NCBI GenBank assembly: GCA_018873245.2
Contig: JAEMBT020000004.1
Location: 1,908,573-1,972,572, forward strand
From: Archegozetes longisetosus
Lineage: Eukaryota > Arthropoda > Arachnida > Sarcoptiformes > Trhypochthoniidae
DNA length: 64,000 bases
Direction: 5' to 3'
The notes beneath the pieces were generated by a model that searched no databases, had not been told where the DNA came from, and saw only the letters and a list, made by a program, of their open reading frames with translations. The position numbers and the translations under genes were made by a program. Shown piece after piece: positions 12,158 to 26,156 of the stretch (position 1 is its first letter; each line of letters opens with the position of its first letter).

Positions 12158-15100
12158 TGGTTAAAAAAATCGATCAATCACTTGAATGGTTATTTAGATA
12201 ATTTTCTATTCTTTTACTTCTAGCTTGAAAACTATATCCTAATCAATAATTCAGGCTATATTATTACGATTTTAAAAATGTGACTTTTGAATTATTGCCA
12301 TAACTTTTGCTCTTTTTATAAAACAAAACAGAGAAATAACAAAAATCAATTTCTATTTACGTTTTACCAATAGAGAAATTCATTGGACATTAAACTAATT
12401 GATTTTTATGCTATGCCTATCATGAAATGTATTTGAAATCAGGACTAATTAGATATCGATTATTGCTTGAATATCTATTCACTGTTACGTTCAATTCATT
12501 TCATTAGAATAATTATTGATCTAATTTTTTACAAAAATAGTAGAGAAAATATCGATAAAAATCTTATTTTGAATTATTAATCGATAAGAATATTATATTA
12601 TTCTCTCATAAATTTCATGAATAGTCATAAAAAATTCGTGTTTTGCAGAGCGAAGCAAAAAAGTCTTACATCTATTGCGAAATGTATTATACATTTTTTC
12701 TCTATGCATATGAAAAAGGCCTAAACTATGCCTGACATACGGAACGGTGAATTTTTATTGATCGCAATGACATTTAGAGGTTCTTATCCGTCAAATTTAA
12801 TACTATTTTTTACGACTTGGCGTTATATGTAGGAAATCTATCTCTATCTTCCTATATATATATTTATAATATAATATAATAGTCTAACACAACGGAGAAA
12901 AAAAGTTTTGCTTATATAGAAGTATTTTTCATATATTTAATAATGTACCCGACCTTCAAATTATTGAATATTTAGTCATATATGGCACAAAAATTATGGT
13001 TTGATTATTAAATGTATTCACGTCCCGACAATGTAACTTGAATTAGGAATTGGGAACAGAGTTTTTTTGCATGCACCATAAGTCACATTTGAATCTTTTA
13101 TAGCTCTTTGTGAAACACTTTTAAAAATTGGCTTTTGTGCACAAAATTAAGAGTAACTTTGGACCGAATCTCAAATATTTTCAGACTCTAAGTTTAGAAT
13201 CATACTTTTTGTGATTTTAGCTTTTGATTTAACTCTTATACTAAATTAAATAAATCGAGTTACTCAATTTCTACAGAAGTGATCATTTCATTTTTTTCGA
13301 GATTCAAATATTTAGAAATTGATTACATTCTGATATGAAGTCACTTGGAATAGATATTCAAAACTGATCACTTTTTTCAAAGAGCAACCATTTTTCACAA
13401 AAAATCAGAACTTCTATCATTTTTCTAAGTCCTAACCATACAAGCGTTCAAATTATTGATGTTTTTTATAGCATATAAAAAAATTTATTCATCGATTTTT
13501 CCATATATGTCTCACAACCACCACGTCTTTAGATCAATATATTTACAATTAAGAACTGGAACTGAATATTAAACGAGAGCATATCATAATGATGTGCACT
13601 CAAAGTAATGTATTTTTACCAATATTTTTGTCAGACTTATGCTAATAAACTAGATATTGAACAGTTAGTAACCGAAACTTCATGTGCAATACTTATTAAT
13701 ATTAAAATATACTATTTTTTAAAAGTAGAACTTTGAACGAGATGTTCCATAATAAAGCAAATTTGATTTCATATGAGAAAAAGTAATAACTTTTAATGTA
13801 ATCCTAAAATGAATAGCTAAAATCTTTATTCAAAACACTTGAAGAATAGTATTTTTGAAAAAAAGTTGAACTTTCTCGGTAAATATAGGAATTATTTTAA
13901 ATTTAGAAAGTTGAAGAATGTCTTACGGCCTTTCTTTAATAATATCCTATATTTTATGACTTTTCTAAGAATAGTGGGAGAAATTGAGATCCTTTCTAAA
14001 AAAATATTCCTTTGCCGATCAATAAATGGTTTAATGATCTCTTCCTTAAAGTGTCAGACCGAAAGAAAATCCAGGTTTTGAAGAAACCGAACAGTTCTTC
14101 ATGGATTTGAAAAATGATTTAAGAGAAAAGCAGACATTTTCTCGAAACGAAAACTTAGAAAGGAATCGTAAAATTTAGGATCTTTTTTATTATAAATGAG
14201 AGACTTTTTATCTTATGAAAGGCAAGAGTATCTCCATATTATTTAGCTTAAATTTTATTCTTGGTTCAAATATAAAACGTGTATAAAATTTACATAATTT
14301 TATTTTTAATTTAATCAACTTTTTGTCCATTCGAGTGAATACTTCTCTTAGCTTTAAAAATGCACCTTTTGTTAAGTTCTCATAGAATTTCTTTTCGATC
14401 GATAACTTGAACCTTAGCCAAAAGGCAACTCACAAGAAAAATTCTAAACTCTTAAGACTTTCAAGAAATTAAATGAATTAAAGTAAAAAAGAAAATATTG
14501 AAGAATTAATTCAATATTATAACTATCTTTATTTAAGTAATTTAACTGTCAACACGTATTTTAAACTAAACGCTAATTCATGAGAGACGACCTTTTTTTG
14601 TAAAACAGAAATATTTTAGATTTTGAAAAATTACAGAACTTTCATACTTGCTATGCAGTGATCTATTAAATAAACCTTTATTTTGTCCATTCAATCAGTT
14701 TTGAAAGAAATACAAAACCAAATAGCTATTTATGCTCCAAAAAGTTTACATTCAAGTAATTGTCTAGTGGTTTCAGCATTTTTTTGTAGACTCCGTTCAA
14801 AAATAACAAACTGTAAAGAGTACTGAACTAAGCCAAACATATTCTTAAATCTTTTTTTCCTACTGTTTGCACAATTAAATAATTAATGTACAGCTTCTAA
14901 GAGGATAAAAGTTTTAACTGTCATTTTACTAGTTTAGTGCATCTTAAGTGCCGATAACTGATTAAAACCCAAAAGGTATAGTATTTCTAGACATAGAAAG
15001 GCTAATAATTCTAATTAAATAGAGAGTGCTTTTACTTTTTTCTAATGGAAATTCTTATACAACTAAAAGCTTTTGAAATTATCATTTCTTATTGTTGTCA

Positions 15101-18100
15101 TTCTCTAGCAGTAAATGTTATTTTGCTTAAAAAGATTTTGCCCTAAATGCTAAGTAACGAATCTCTTAAGCAAAGGTTTTCTCTCGTTTGAGTGTCGGCC
15201 AGATCCCGTGTCAAATAGAAATAAGACTAAACTTTAAGAATAACTTCAAAAGCTCTGTTAATCAACTTTATGATGATTTAGCCAAAAGATTAATAAACTT
15301 GAAAATTACTCATAAATGTCATGTAATGAATAGGATTTCCTATACACTTCTACTTTAGTACAAAAATAAAGGTTTTTAGCACTTTGGCTGCTTTTGTTCT
15401 CGTGATAGTTATTGAAAATAACAGGATTTCGCTATAAGTATCATGGTAAACAGTTGTTCAACTAAATAATACTTATAGAGAAGGAAATTCTTCGAAGTCT
15501 AAAAATAATTATTGAAATAACAACATAATTGAATACAGAGTCTCTTGATTAGATTTAACGCAAGTTATTCTTTCTATTACTATAGTTGACATCAAGAATA
15601 TAAACCAACTTATTGATTTTTTACCATCGATTTCTGCCTCTGATTTAGCTCTAGGTTTGAGTAACCCATAAGTAAGCGGAAATAAATTTAGGAAAAAATT
15701 ATTCTTATGTGAAAAATCGAAATAATCATAGTTTCTAACCTTTCAGACAAAATAGAGATTTAAATAAGGGATAATAGTTATTATATAGAAATAGATTGTG
15801 CTTTCTTATTAAAAATCGCATTCATATCACTTTGTTATTATATATCAGTTTTGAAAACCATACAAACAATAATAAGAGAAAATGAATTGCATAATCATGA
15901 CTATGAATATGAAGGGTATTCGATATCAGATACTTGTGGGATAATTAAAAAGACGAATCAATTAAAAATAATGAGATAACTAACAAGTTAGAAGCTTATA
16001 ATCACAATGCCTCAGGCTACCAATGATTCTAATGCACTCAAAAGTGAACTTTTTTCTCACAAAACCTAATCAAAAGTCTATAAATCTTAGATTAAGATAC
16101 AATTCATGATAAATAACAGTAAAGAATATTCTGAATCTTGTTTTTAACTCCCAGTTCATAGAGATTAGCTCAATCATAAAAATTTAGTCTCAAAGTTTGA
16201 ACGTCTTTCTCCGACTTATAATCAATTAAAGTCTAAATCAATACAGATAATGATTCATAATAAATGCAAAAAGCTCAATCTTAACCTATTATCATCTTTC
16301 ATATGATAAATTTAAATTTAAATTTAAATTATTGAAATAGTAAAAATAATCTTTAACAATAGGCAAAAAGTTTAATTGTGTTCATAACTGAATAGCGGAT
16401 AGTTTCCTGTCTTCTGAGTTAAGGCTTTAGATATTGAGTAAACTGATAATAAAATAGAGACATAACTCGATCACAAATAAACGTTAGACTACGTCATATT
16501 AGTGTCACTTAAGAATATTATCTTGTAATTAGATACGTTTGTTACTCATTGTCTTATTTCATTTAACCTACACTTAGGCTCAATTAAGTCACTTAATTGT
16601 AGCCACAATTATAACATTTCTAAACTCTTAATGCCCAAAAGAATAATTGAAAATATTAATTATAATTCATACTTAATAAAGAATAATTTTTGATTTCACA
16701 TAAGGCATAATTGAACTAAACTTTTGGTATTTGTCCGGCGTTTCAGGTCTAAGACTAATAATACTATTACTTAACAATCTCTCGATTGAGAAAATGATGC
16801 TCATGTTACGAAACATTAGATCCCGAGACATGAAAATTAAGGAAAAAATTCAGCTATCATATTTGTTAAGAACTTATTTTTAGATAATTTAATTTTTTCT
16901 TTCCCTAAGTTAGCGCTTCTATAATGATCGCTAACATAGCTTGAAATATATACTGACGAAAACTTAGCATTTATCTAACTCAAACTCAAAAGAAAAGTTT
17001 TTGTTAAAGCTTTCCAATGAATCGTAAAATAAATAAAATTACAAGTGATGTCATTGCAAAAAATTAATAGCGATATTATCGTGAAATCGTTTGTAAAATT
17101 ACAATCACATCAAGAATGATATCATTTGAAAGTGAGGCAAAGCTCATCATTTTTATGAACTAATTAAGGGCTTGACCAAAAGTTTAATAAATGTAAAGTC
17201 ATTTACCTTTTTTGATGTAATAACCTTCGTGATAGAGGTGACAGAGTATACCCTTTACTAGGGTGAGGCCCTTCAAGGTTAAAAAAGTTACTTTTCATAT
17301 AACGATCTGCTTATCGCAAAAATCATATTTTGAGTCATCAAACCTAATACCAAATCCATTTTTCTAATATAATAACTTTCCTTAAATAATTAGTGTGTCA
17401 ATAAATCTTTCAATGAGAAGTAATTATTTGTACTAATGGCTAAAAAGCAAACAATAAATTAGTTTAAGCGCGTAAGTATTGAATCGTCATGAAAAACATC
17501 GTACATTTTAACTGTTGGGGCTTTTTATCCGTAAAGGAGTGTCGTATCCTTCTTTAATAGCTTTTAATAACAGGGATTCTTGTATTTTTTCCTTCTATTC
17601 AAAGTGAAAACTCTTCTAATATATAATCAAAACATTATGTCAGAAATTGGCTAAGAAACTTTGATTGATTGCTAGTCAATAGGGCTTATCATTATCTTTC
17701 GCTACTTTCAAAAGTTTAATAACACTTGTAATTATTAAACAATAAAATAATATATCGGTTATTAAATATGAATTCTGCTGATATAAACACCAATATTGAG
17801 ATAAAATAGAGCTTATCATAGCTTTCAGACCTGTTATGTCAATAATAACTTGTATCCAAAACTACTTAAGTGAACAACTAGAAATTAATAAATAACAAAT
17901 CAAATCAATTTTCAACAACAAAGATTGGCTAACACAGACGGAAACCCATTACACAGATTGAATGCTTCAGTAAAGTTTAAGTTTTACAACTTTCACTTCT
18001 ATTGCATAATATATAACCAAAACATGGAATCATTTTTTTTCTCATTTTATAAAAAGGATAACTATTGGCATGAGCCCAGTCTCTCAACCAAGTGATATAT

Positions 18101-18110
18101 CACTTCACTT

Positions 18111-18132
18111 CACACACACACACACACACACA

Positions 18133-18189
<57 letters not shown>
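18111..18189. repeat. Compound (CA)n(CT)n microsatellite
   Basis: About 25 bp of CA units passes directly into about 54 bp of CT units, giving a 79 bp compound repeat. Confidence 0.96.
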
Positions 18190-18192
<3 letters not shown>

Positions 18193-19869
18193 TCCCTCTC
18201 TTATATCTTTATTTGGCTACAATAAAAATAACAGTTATTCCATTAGTTGTAGGCTTTACAACGAAATAGATAGCATTTCAAAAAACAGAACTACTCTTTT
18301 AAAAGTGGTTTAATTTGCTCATTAGAATGGCTGCTTTTAAATTTAAATTAACGTATGTTTCAAAATAAGGCTTTTCAAAATTTTATTTTACACTAAATTA
18401 GCCGCAAATCAAAGTACAGATATCTTCAAATGAAGGCTCACAGAAGTCTTTTAAAATATTATTTTAATGAACTTACATCGGTTTTTATGCCAATTTTAAT
18501 CAATATTCAAGTCGAATATTAATCGATTTTTTGATAACAGTAATTTTGGAAAATTTAGTTTCAATCTGTCAACAGGTTTTAATATTCATTTTTTTTGCTA
18601 AAACTCAATGTTTGTTTATGAACTTTAATAATAATTGCTTTTAAGACATCTTTTACTGAAGTACGTTTTTGGATTTAGCTCAAAAAAATGATGCACTTCA
18701 CAATTCCTAAGTTTTTAGTACGCTATATAAGACTCTACGCATAAAACAATCAATAATTGAGTAGAAAAAATTAGTACTAGGTCTTAAAGCTCAGGCTCTA
18801 TCAGACTCTAAGGGAGTAGTGGTTTCAAACTTGGATACTGAGATATCAATCGTGTCATAATAAAATTGAGCGAAAAATTGAACTGAGTCAGAAACTATAT
18901 GTTTATCAAGAAGTTATGTTCAAAATTAATATTAGCAGACCTTTGCGCCTAATAAATGCTTAAATAACTATATCGTGATTCAGATGAAAACAAGACTAAA
19001 GTTTAAGGTTAATATACTTTGAATGCACAATTAAAACTCAAATATCAGCCACTAAAACAATTGCGGAAATACTTCATAGCATTATAAATATTTACATTTG
19101 ATGAACTTTCAATTATTCCAGAGCTTTGATAGTATGATAAAACTTTGCCCTCATTGAAAATTTTTCAGATATTCATTTGAACTGATATTCTTTTGTTGAA
19201 ATTTTTGTATCGAAAATATGCTTTTCTAATCTTCAAACCTGTGATGAATTTGATGCGTATTTTTCATAAACTGAATACTTAAAGAGATACAAATATAAAA
19301 TCCTATCATTTCATTATCAACTGTTTGTTGATATAATATTGACTTTGTATGAAAGCAAAGAATGAGAAATGACTGAATAATATCCTCAAAACAGCTTTTT
19401 CTTCTCTTTACATTATAATAAATGTATTGAAATGCAAACAAACTTTACTTAAGAAATGATAAGCTTATAATGAGTTGTTTCCTAGCGAAAACAAATTTTT
19501 AAAATCCTTTATAATCAAGTAAAGAAAGTTATTTATTCAACAAATTGATCAAAACTTTTGAATAATAGAGAAAAGATTTGACTTTCTCCTAAACACAGGC
19601 TTATGCTTTCAATTAAATGAAGCGAAATAGTTCACTAATTCGACGATAACAAATCTCAACTCAAGTGAAGTCGATGAATAAAAATCTACTAAATAGTTAT
19701 CAATCAATTATTTATACTAGAAAAGCATTTTAAGGACTATCTCGTTTGTATTTGGGCTTTTCTTACGCAACCAATTCGAGATGCTTCCAGTTAAGCTAAC
19801 ACTTTATATGAGTATAAGGCAAACATAAGTATGTCTTATGAACTCAAGTTATACTGATTTTTTCTGTCA

Positions 19870-19872
<3 letters not shown>

Positions 19873-19913
<41 letters not shown>
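19873..19913. repeat. (AG)n microsatellite
   Basis: 41 bp uninterrupted AG tract. Confidence 0.95.
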
Positions 19914-19916
<3 letters not shown>

Positions 19917-22900
19917 TTTGCCTGCTCAACAATTTTATAAAGCATTGGTTAAGTGCAGCTTCATCAGTATGGAGATTAACAAATTCTTTGAAATTTTCCT
20001 TCTTCTGAAGAGAATTCGAGAAAATCTAGAAATTGATGCAGAAAATTTTGAGAGTACAAGAAATGAGATAAGTATCTGAAGAGAGTTTTAGATGGAATAA
20101 CATAAAAGGACTGCTATAGTAATGAAATGAAGCTTTTTCTCGCTCTCTATTCATTCATTTTCTTCTGTTCGATTGATGAAACTGTATCTGCGGGGACAAC
20201 ACATCACTGCGAATATGAGAAGAAGACATACTATGAACGATGGCACTTGACATAAGTCCATATTTCATGAATTTTACTTCAAATAAAATCACGTCCAAAT
20301 ATGATTTTATGCATAGCGTAGAATTTTCTCGCAGAAACATCAATACTTTTCTGCTCTATCTTTACTTTGCACTCAAAATTAAGTTTATTTGTTGTAACGC
20401 TCTCTTAGCAAACAAAGTGTTTGAGAAATACTTAGTTTTTTGAATAGAGACTACACTTTTTGAGGAAAAAATATTTGATATTTTCAATTTTCTGTTTCAT
20501 TTGAAAGACTTTTCTACAAAACGTATCTCTAGAAGTGATCAACATTTTATTTTTCATTTTCCTTAAGTAAATACTGAAAAGTTTCCATCTCTGAAAGAAG
20601 TTCCTATAATTTTTCATTTGATATCCAATTTCTATCTAATCGTTATTCAGTCGAAAAAACTAGTCATTACGCATTAAATCAATTATCCACTAAAGATATT
20701 TATTAATATGATTAATTGAGTAATCTAAAAGTCAGTGGAACATTTTTTAAATTCAAAAATGAGATCAGACTATTAAAGGCCTTGACTGATAATGAGAATA
20801 GAAAGTAAAAACTTAAGCTAATTTTGAATAGCAATTTTCAAAAGCTATTCAGCAAACCTTTAGCTTAGCTATCACAGTTGCTTTTCATTACTATTTAATA
20901 CAATATTCAAGTGAACAATATCTTTGCGCAAAAATTCACTTCAAGGTTTGTAACAGATAATGAGGTAGGTATTAATAGCTCTTAATGTACAAGAATTTCA
21001 TACAATGAAAATCGATACCACTTTTTAGAAAACGTGTGGATAAGGTATGTCGGCCTTCAATAGTTAAGTAGAAACAGAAAGAGCAGAAACTTTTTTTGTT
21101 ATGTAAAAAATGTCAATTAATGCTTATAACAAAAATCTAGTTTATTCGTTCAGTCCATCATCTAATTGGCTGTGAATTTATGCAATTATTTCTGTATATA
21201 TCTCTTCAGTAACATGTCATTAAAGTAAGTATACCTGTAATTCTAGTTATGTTTTAGATGTTTTTTCTAGACGATTTTTTCACCAAATAATTTGAAAACT
21301 TGATAAATATTTTCTTACTTCTTTATAAGTGTTTAGGGTATTTTATTGCGCTATTCGAAATATTTTTAATTTTTTCCAAGCATTGCATAGATAATTATAA
21401 AAATGTGCCAGGGGAAAAATAAGACGCTAAAAACATATGAAAGCTAATTTTTGTCATGAAAATATACTTTCTCTCAAATCAGAACAAATTAAGAAACAGT
21501 CTTGGATTTCTATCGTAATTTTAAACCTAAAGAAAACTTGAGTCTAATCTTAACTAATCCACTGACTATCAATTAATTATTATGTTTTGGGAAACAGATA
21601 TTCAATGAATTATAGTTTTTATGGTTCTTATTTTCATTGGCAACAAATTTCTCCTTTTCTTTATCCACTAATGATGTTATTAATAATCATCACGACTGCC
21701 ATGTCTTGACATTAGGCGAAAAATGAGAAATAGTTACTCAATGCCAATACATGTCAATTTTGCGTTTACGTGTTTGGTAGTAAAGATAAGAGAAAAAAGT
21801 GATTTAATAGAGATAGACAGATAGTATTTCTCGTAAACAATTAGCAGAAAATATAGATAGAGTGACCGCCTCACAACATTTTTTGAAAATCAAAATGCCG
21901 GTGCCAGCATTTTATTAATAAAAACCTTTAATAGTGTCTAGACAATACTTTTAAAGTCCTTATACGCTTAAATTTAAGGCTTATTATGTACTGACAGATC
22001 CCTAAAGCTCTGCCGAGTTCAAAAACTTTAGTATATTTTCTGAAAAACATTGTTGAGCCCCCTTTTGTTTATTTGTCGAGATTTAACACAAGCAAAATTT
22101 GATGACCCATCTGTACACAATATATGGGGAAAACCTTACTACACAGAAGTTTTAAGTTTCGAATTTCCTAATATTTTTTCTATTTCTATTGTATTGAATG
22201 CAGTTCCTTATATAACTCTATTTGCTAGATTTATTAGGAGTTCAATTGTTTGACAATAACTGACAAATTTAACATTTACTTCCTCAGGTTTTTCCTTTAT
22301 TTTACGTGCAAAATGTCACTCAGCTCCCACTTTTCTCTTACTTTTTTAAATCAAGCCTTTAAACTGAATTATATTGTATTTTTCGATCGGTATTTCCATC
22401 ACTAGGATTCCCAAAAAAAAAAAAATTGAAAACTATTGGTTTAAAACAAAAGAATTCTTAATTCTTAGCAAAAGTACCAACACTTCCTACTCGTTATTAA
22501 ACTAAAGTAATATAAGTTTTAGACATGCTTTTAATGGCTTTTGTATGCTTTTGTAGCTGCTTTTGAAGTGAGCACTAGTTCTCTATAATAATTATCGATT
22601 AGAGCATTAAATTGTTTAAGAAAAGTTACATTCTTTTAGAGATCTCCCTAGTTTTCGAAACACGAAAAACAAATACTTTTAACGTTAATCAAATCTGTCC
22701 CTACGTTTCTCAATCCTTAAGTTTTTCAAAATTGACACAAATTAGAGAAGAAATTTTCATTTGAACATTCAGTTCAAGAATAAGCATACATTAAATAAAA
22801 AACTATAAACAGGAATATTATCCTCTTTTTTGATGAGTGAAGGGTTTAAATCCCGAGGGGTAAATACAAGTAATATTAATTATTAACCTTCAAAAGTTAT

Positions 22901-24654
22901 TGACTAATTAGATAATAACATTGAGTTGAGATTTTTCTCTGCAATTATTCAGGTTTTTAATGTTTAAAAGCAATCTGTAGAACTGTAGACGGATGTTAGG
23001 TATTCACAGGGAATAAACTCTTGATTCCTTTGAAACTTTCCACATATTGATATTTTTCACTCAATGTCAGCTGATAAAGAGGTCCCGATATTTGATATAT
23101 TCAACATAGTTTCACGCATTGCTTTATAAATAGGTCGAAATTTTAGTAATGGTAAAGAAATGAATACTAGAGAGCTAAATATAAAGTGTTGTTTTCATGA
23201 ATGACATTTTTTCTGCCAAATAACAACTAAAATATATTTATATATGTAGTAACATTTAACGCTAATGTAGTAGGCTTCTCGAGAACAATTATCAACTTTC
23301 TCGATTCTATCTACTATAATATCGAATAATTGATTCAAATTTTGTTTTATTGGCATTTTCTATAGCTAGAGAGTACGAAAAATTGCTCTCTACTCTCAAA
23401 CATTATTCATTAAACAGTTATCTGAAGCTAACTTCAAAATTTGCTGTCTGAAACGGTGTTTTTTGTTTGAACATTAAGTTAAATACTTGAACATGAAGGC
23501 TTTATTCGTACGATAGGTTAGTAATGAGTGAGATTTGGGCATCTTTTCTCCTGGAACTTGTTCCGTGAAAAAAGAACAAAAATGAACATTATGAAAAAAT
23601 ATGACTTGTTTAGCAAGCAAGAGCTAAAGATCAGCTTTAAATCAGAAAAGTTGACGTCGAGGCAGTCTTATATTGAAGTAAACTATCATTTTATTTCAGT
23701 AAGCATTTACCGAATGACTAGTAAACTGAGAAAGTAAAATATTGCTCGCAAAACTCAGTTGTTATTATTGCTTACAATTTAAAAGGATATTATTTGAAGG
23801 ACGAGATCATTAATTTGTTTCCTTATACTCGATGCAACTTTTTCTAATACAACTGATTGTTGTAATAGAAAAACTGCCTGACTAATGATTTCTATGATAA
23901 TAGTTAAGCATTGAATAAGTCTCATTGTTATTTAGGTTCGTATTGTAAATAGATTTTCATTAACTTTTTACCTTCGCTGGTCCTTTACTCTGCTTTAATA
24001 AAGTTATAGCAATAACAATATGCAGTAGTTACATAAATAATGGCGTTTAATCAAATGCGGAATCATTTTCTATATGGCTTACCTTTTATTTGAAATTAGT
24101 TTGTTTCTAAGCAATTTTTTCGGCTGATTATTACAACAATAATATGGATAACAACGAAACAAGAGTCACTGATTCTTCAAACTATTTTTCACTCTATATC
24201 GGTATCACATAACGATTAAACACCAAAACAGGTCTTAAATAATTCAAAACTTATTTTCATCAACAGGATAGCAGAACAAATTTCGGGAAGTTATTCAACA
24301 GACAATTTGAATAATTATTTAACAAAATAGTATCACAATTAGAAATATATATTCAGATTGTACACAACTATTAACAACAATTTTAACTTTTGGACCAAAT
24401 ATTCAATAAATATCTTTTTGAAACACTCAATAAATAACTAGAAGAAAGACTCGAATCATTCATATATCATATGGATTTGAGAACAAAAACTATAAAAGTG
24501 ATCAACTTTTGTAAATAGATAACTATTATTGTTATTATATTAATGCATTATCTCATCATAAGGATAACTTTCTTATCATTTAATTTGTTATATAACATGA
24601 TATATAAAAATCACACTTGAATTTACTACAAAAATGAGTATTTTTTCTCTTATG

Positions 24655-24677
24655 TTATTATTATTATTATTATTATA
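24655..24677. repeat. (TTA)n microsatellite
   Basis: Short TTA trinucleotide tract followed by further AT-only sequence. Confidence 0.85.
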
Positions 24678-25129
24678 TCATTATTAATAAATTATTAAAT
24701 TTCGAGAAATTCATATCTCTTCTTAGCAGAAGTGCTTTCTATGAGTCCAGCGATTAATCAATTATTCAAAAGTATTTTCCAAATATTACTTAAGCACAAA
24801 CTTGTAGCTAAAGAAGGTATAGACAGAAGAAAGATAATTGTTGATTTAGTTCAACAATTAAGGAGAGAAACTTATGATTTTCTGTATATTAGATATGAGA
24901 TTCACTGGTATATCAATTTCTCATTAGAAGCAGAAAACTTTTTTCATTCAATATTCAGTTATGTTTTTCTATATCAAAAATGATTTCAATTATATTTTCC
25001 ATTAGTAGAAAACCAAATATTCAATTATTTACTAATTGAGTGATTATAATATTGAATAAATAACAAACTTTAAGGTATACAATAAATAGTATACTCTATT
25101 AGACCACTTTTGGTGCACCACTTAATCGA

Positions 25130-25620
25130 CAAACGCTTCGCAGTGTTTTCAGTCATCATCTCTTTTTCTCATAATCTTCTTCTTCTCCCACAACACACAC
25201 AGAGAGAAAGAGAAAGAGAGAGACTCGTTCTCTAACCTAGCACTTCGAGAATTTCAGTCCAAAAACATACTCAAAGCACATATATTTTAACTTTGCTTTA
25301 GCTGTAAGCGTGTGGTGTGTCTGAAATTGTTATGAAGAGTACGAGTCAGCAAAAGAGAAGCCGCGCTCAACACACTAGACAACAGCAAATTCTTGAATGT
25401 ACGACTCGTTTTCCAATCCCTCTTATGCGCAGAAACACAAGAAAAACGATTTTCTGTGCACGAACTGAGAGAGAATAGGAGAGAATGTGTCAGAGACTAG
25501 AGAGAAGTGCTTTACATAACATACTGACTGTACAGTATATATAGTTTGTACGCATTTCTATAGAAGTCAAGCGCGAACAAGTATTTCTTCTCTCTCTCTC
25601 TCTCTCTCTCTACATTTATC
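25130..25620 (-). promoter_or_regulatory. Promoter-like / 5'UTR-like GC-richer island
   Basis: This 0.5 kb is markedly less AT-rich than the surrounding 28 kb and full of CT/GA tracts and CG dinucleotides. On the minus strand TATATATACTG near 25545-25535 is followed about 20 bases later by TCAGT, resembling a TATA box and arthropod initiator, then a CT-rich leader with short upstream ATG frames. If real, transcription would run toward the octopamine receptor 13 kb away, so a 5' untranslated exon of that gene is one possibility. A strong AG|GTAAGT donor is not visible. The call rests on composition and motifs only. Confidence 0.3.
25589..25611. repeat. (CT)n microsatellite
   Basis: 23 bp CT tract at the edge of the promoter-like island. 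Confidence 0.92.
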
Positions 25621-26099
25621 TCTAGTTTTCTCTCTATTCTCTGATATAATGCATTCAAGAGTAAAAATGCAACTCTTTAGCCAACATAACATTGGCTCAA
25701 ATTTTTGCTTTTCCAGTGGTTTGGAATCAGTCACTAAGTTTTTAGACTTTATCATCGATGCGCACATCATTAGATATTCCTTTAAACATTTTTTACTCTT
25801 ACTGCTACAGAAGTCAATCAAACGATGCGTTTTATGAGAAATGACTATTTTTTCAACAGTTTGAGAACCGAGAAACCCAATAGTGACAGTTAAGAGACAA
25901 AATTTTTACTTAAGCCTCTTCAATATTCATTTGAAGATATAAGTTAGAGGATCTTTTGAATAACTCTTTTGCATAATAAAACCACATCCCTAGATATCAC
26001 TTAAATAGTTTTTACGGCACACTTCTAGTTATACGTGGGTATTGAGAAGAGTAAACCGTATAATATATAAGGGCAATGCAGATAACTCTGATTTCAATT

Positions 26100-26156
26100 T
26101 TATTTTTCAACATAATTACCCATTACTGTAATACATTTGGCATATCTATGTTCTAG
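26100..26156 (-). pseudogene. Mariner-type transposase, C-terminal remnant
   Basis: The minus strand encodes about 18 residues ending RYAKCITVMGNYVEK and a stop, the hallmark C-terminus of mariner transposases (R-W/Y-x-K-C-I-x-x-x-G-x-Y-V-E-K). Sequence just upstream on that strand is mariner-like in spacing but broken by stops in every frame. No terminal repeats or TA duplication were identified, so this is an old fragment. Confidence 0.6.

Noticed and set aside
24722..24983. 84-residue plus-strand frame after a strong polypyrimidine tract and TTAGCAG
   Set aside because: The acceptor is attractive, but the frame opens on GTG, has no recognisable motif, and no partner exon was found.
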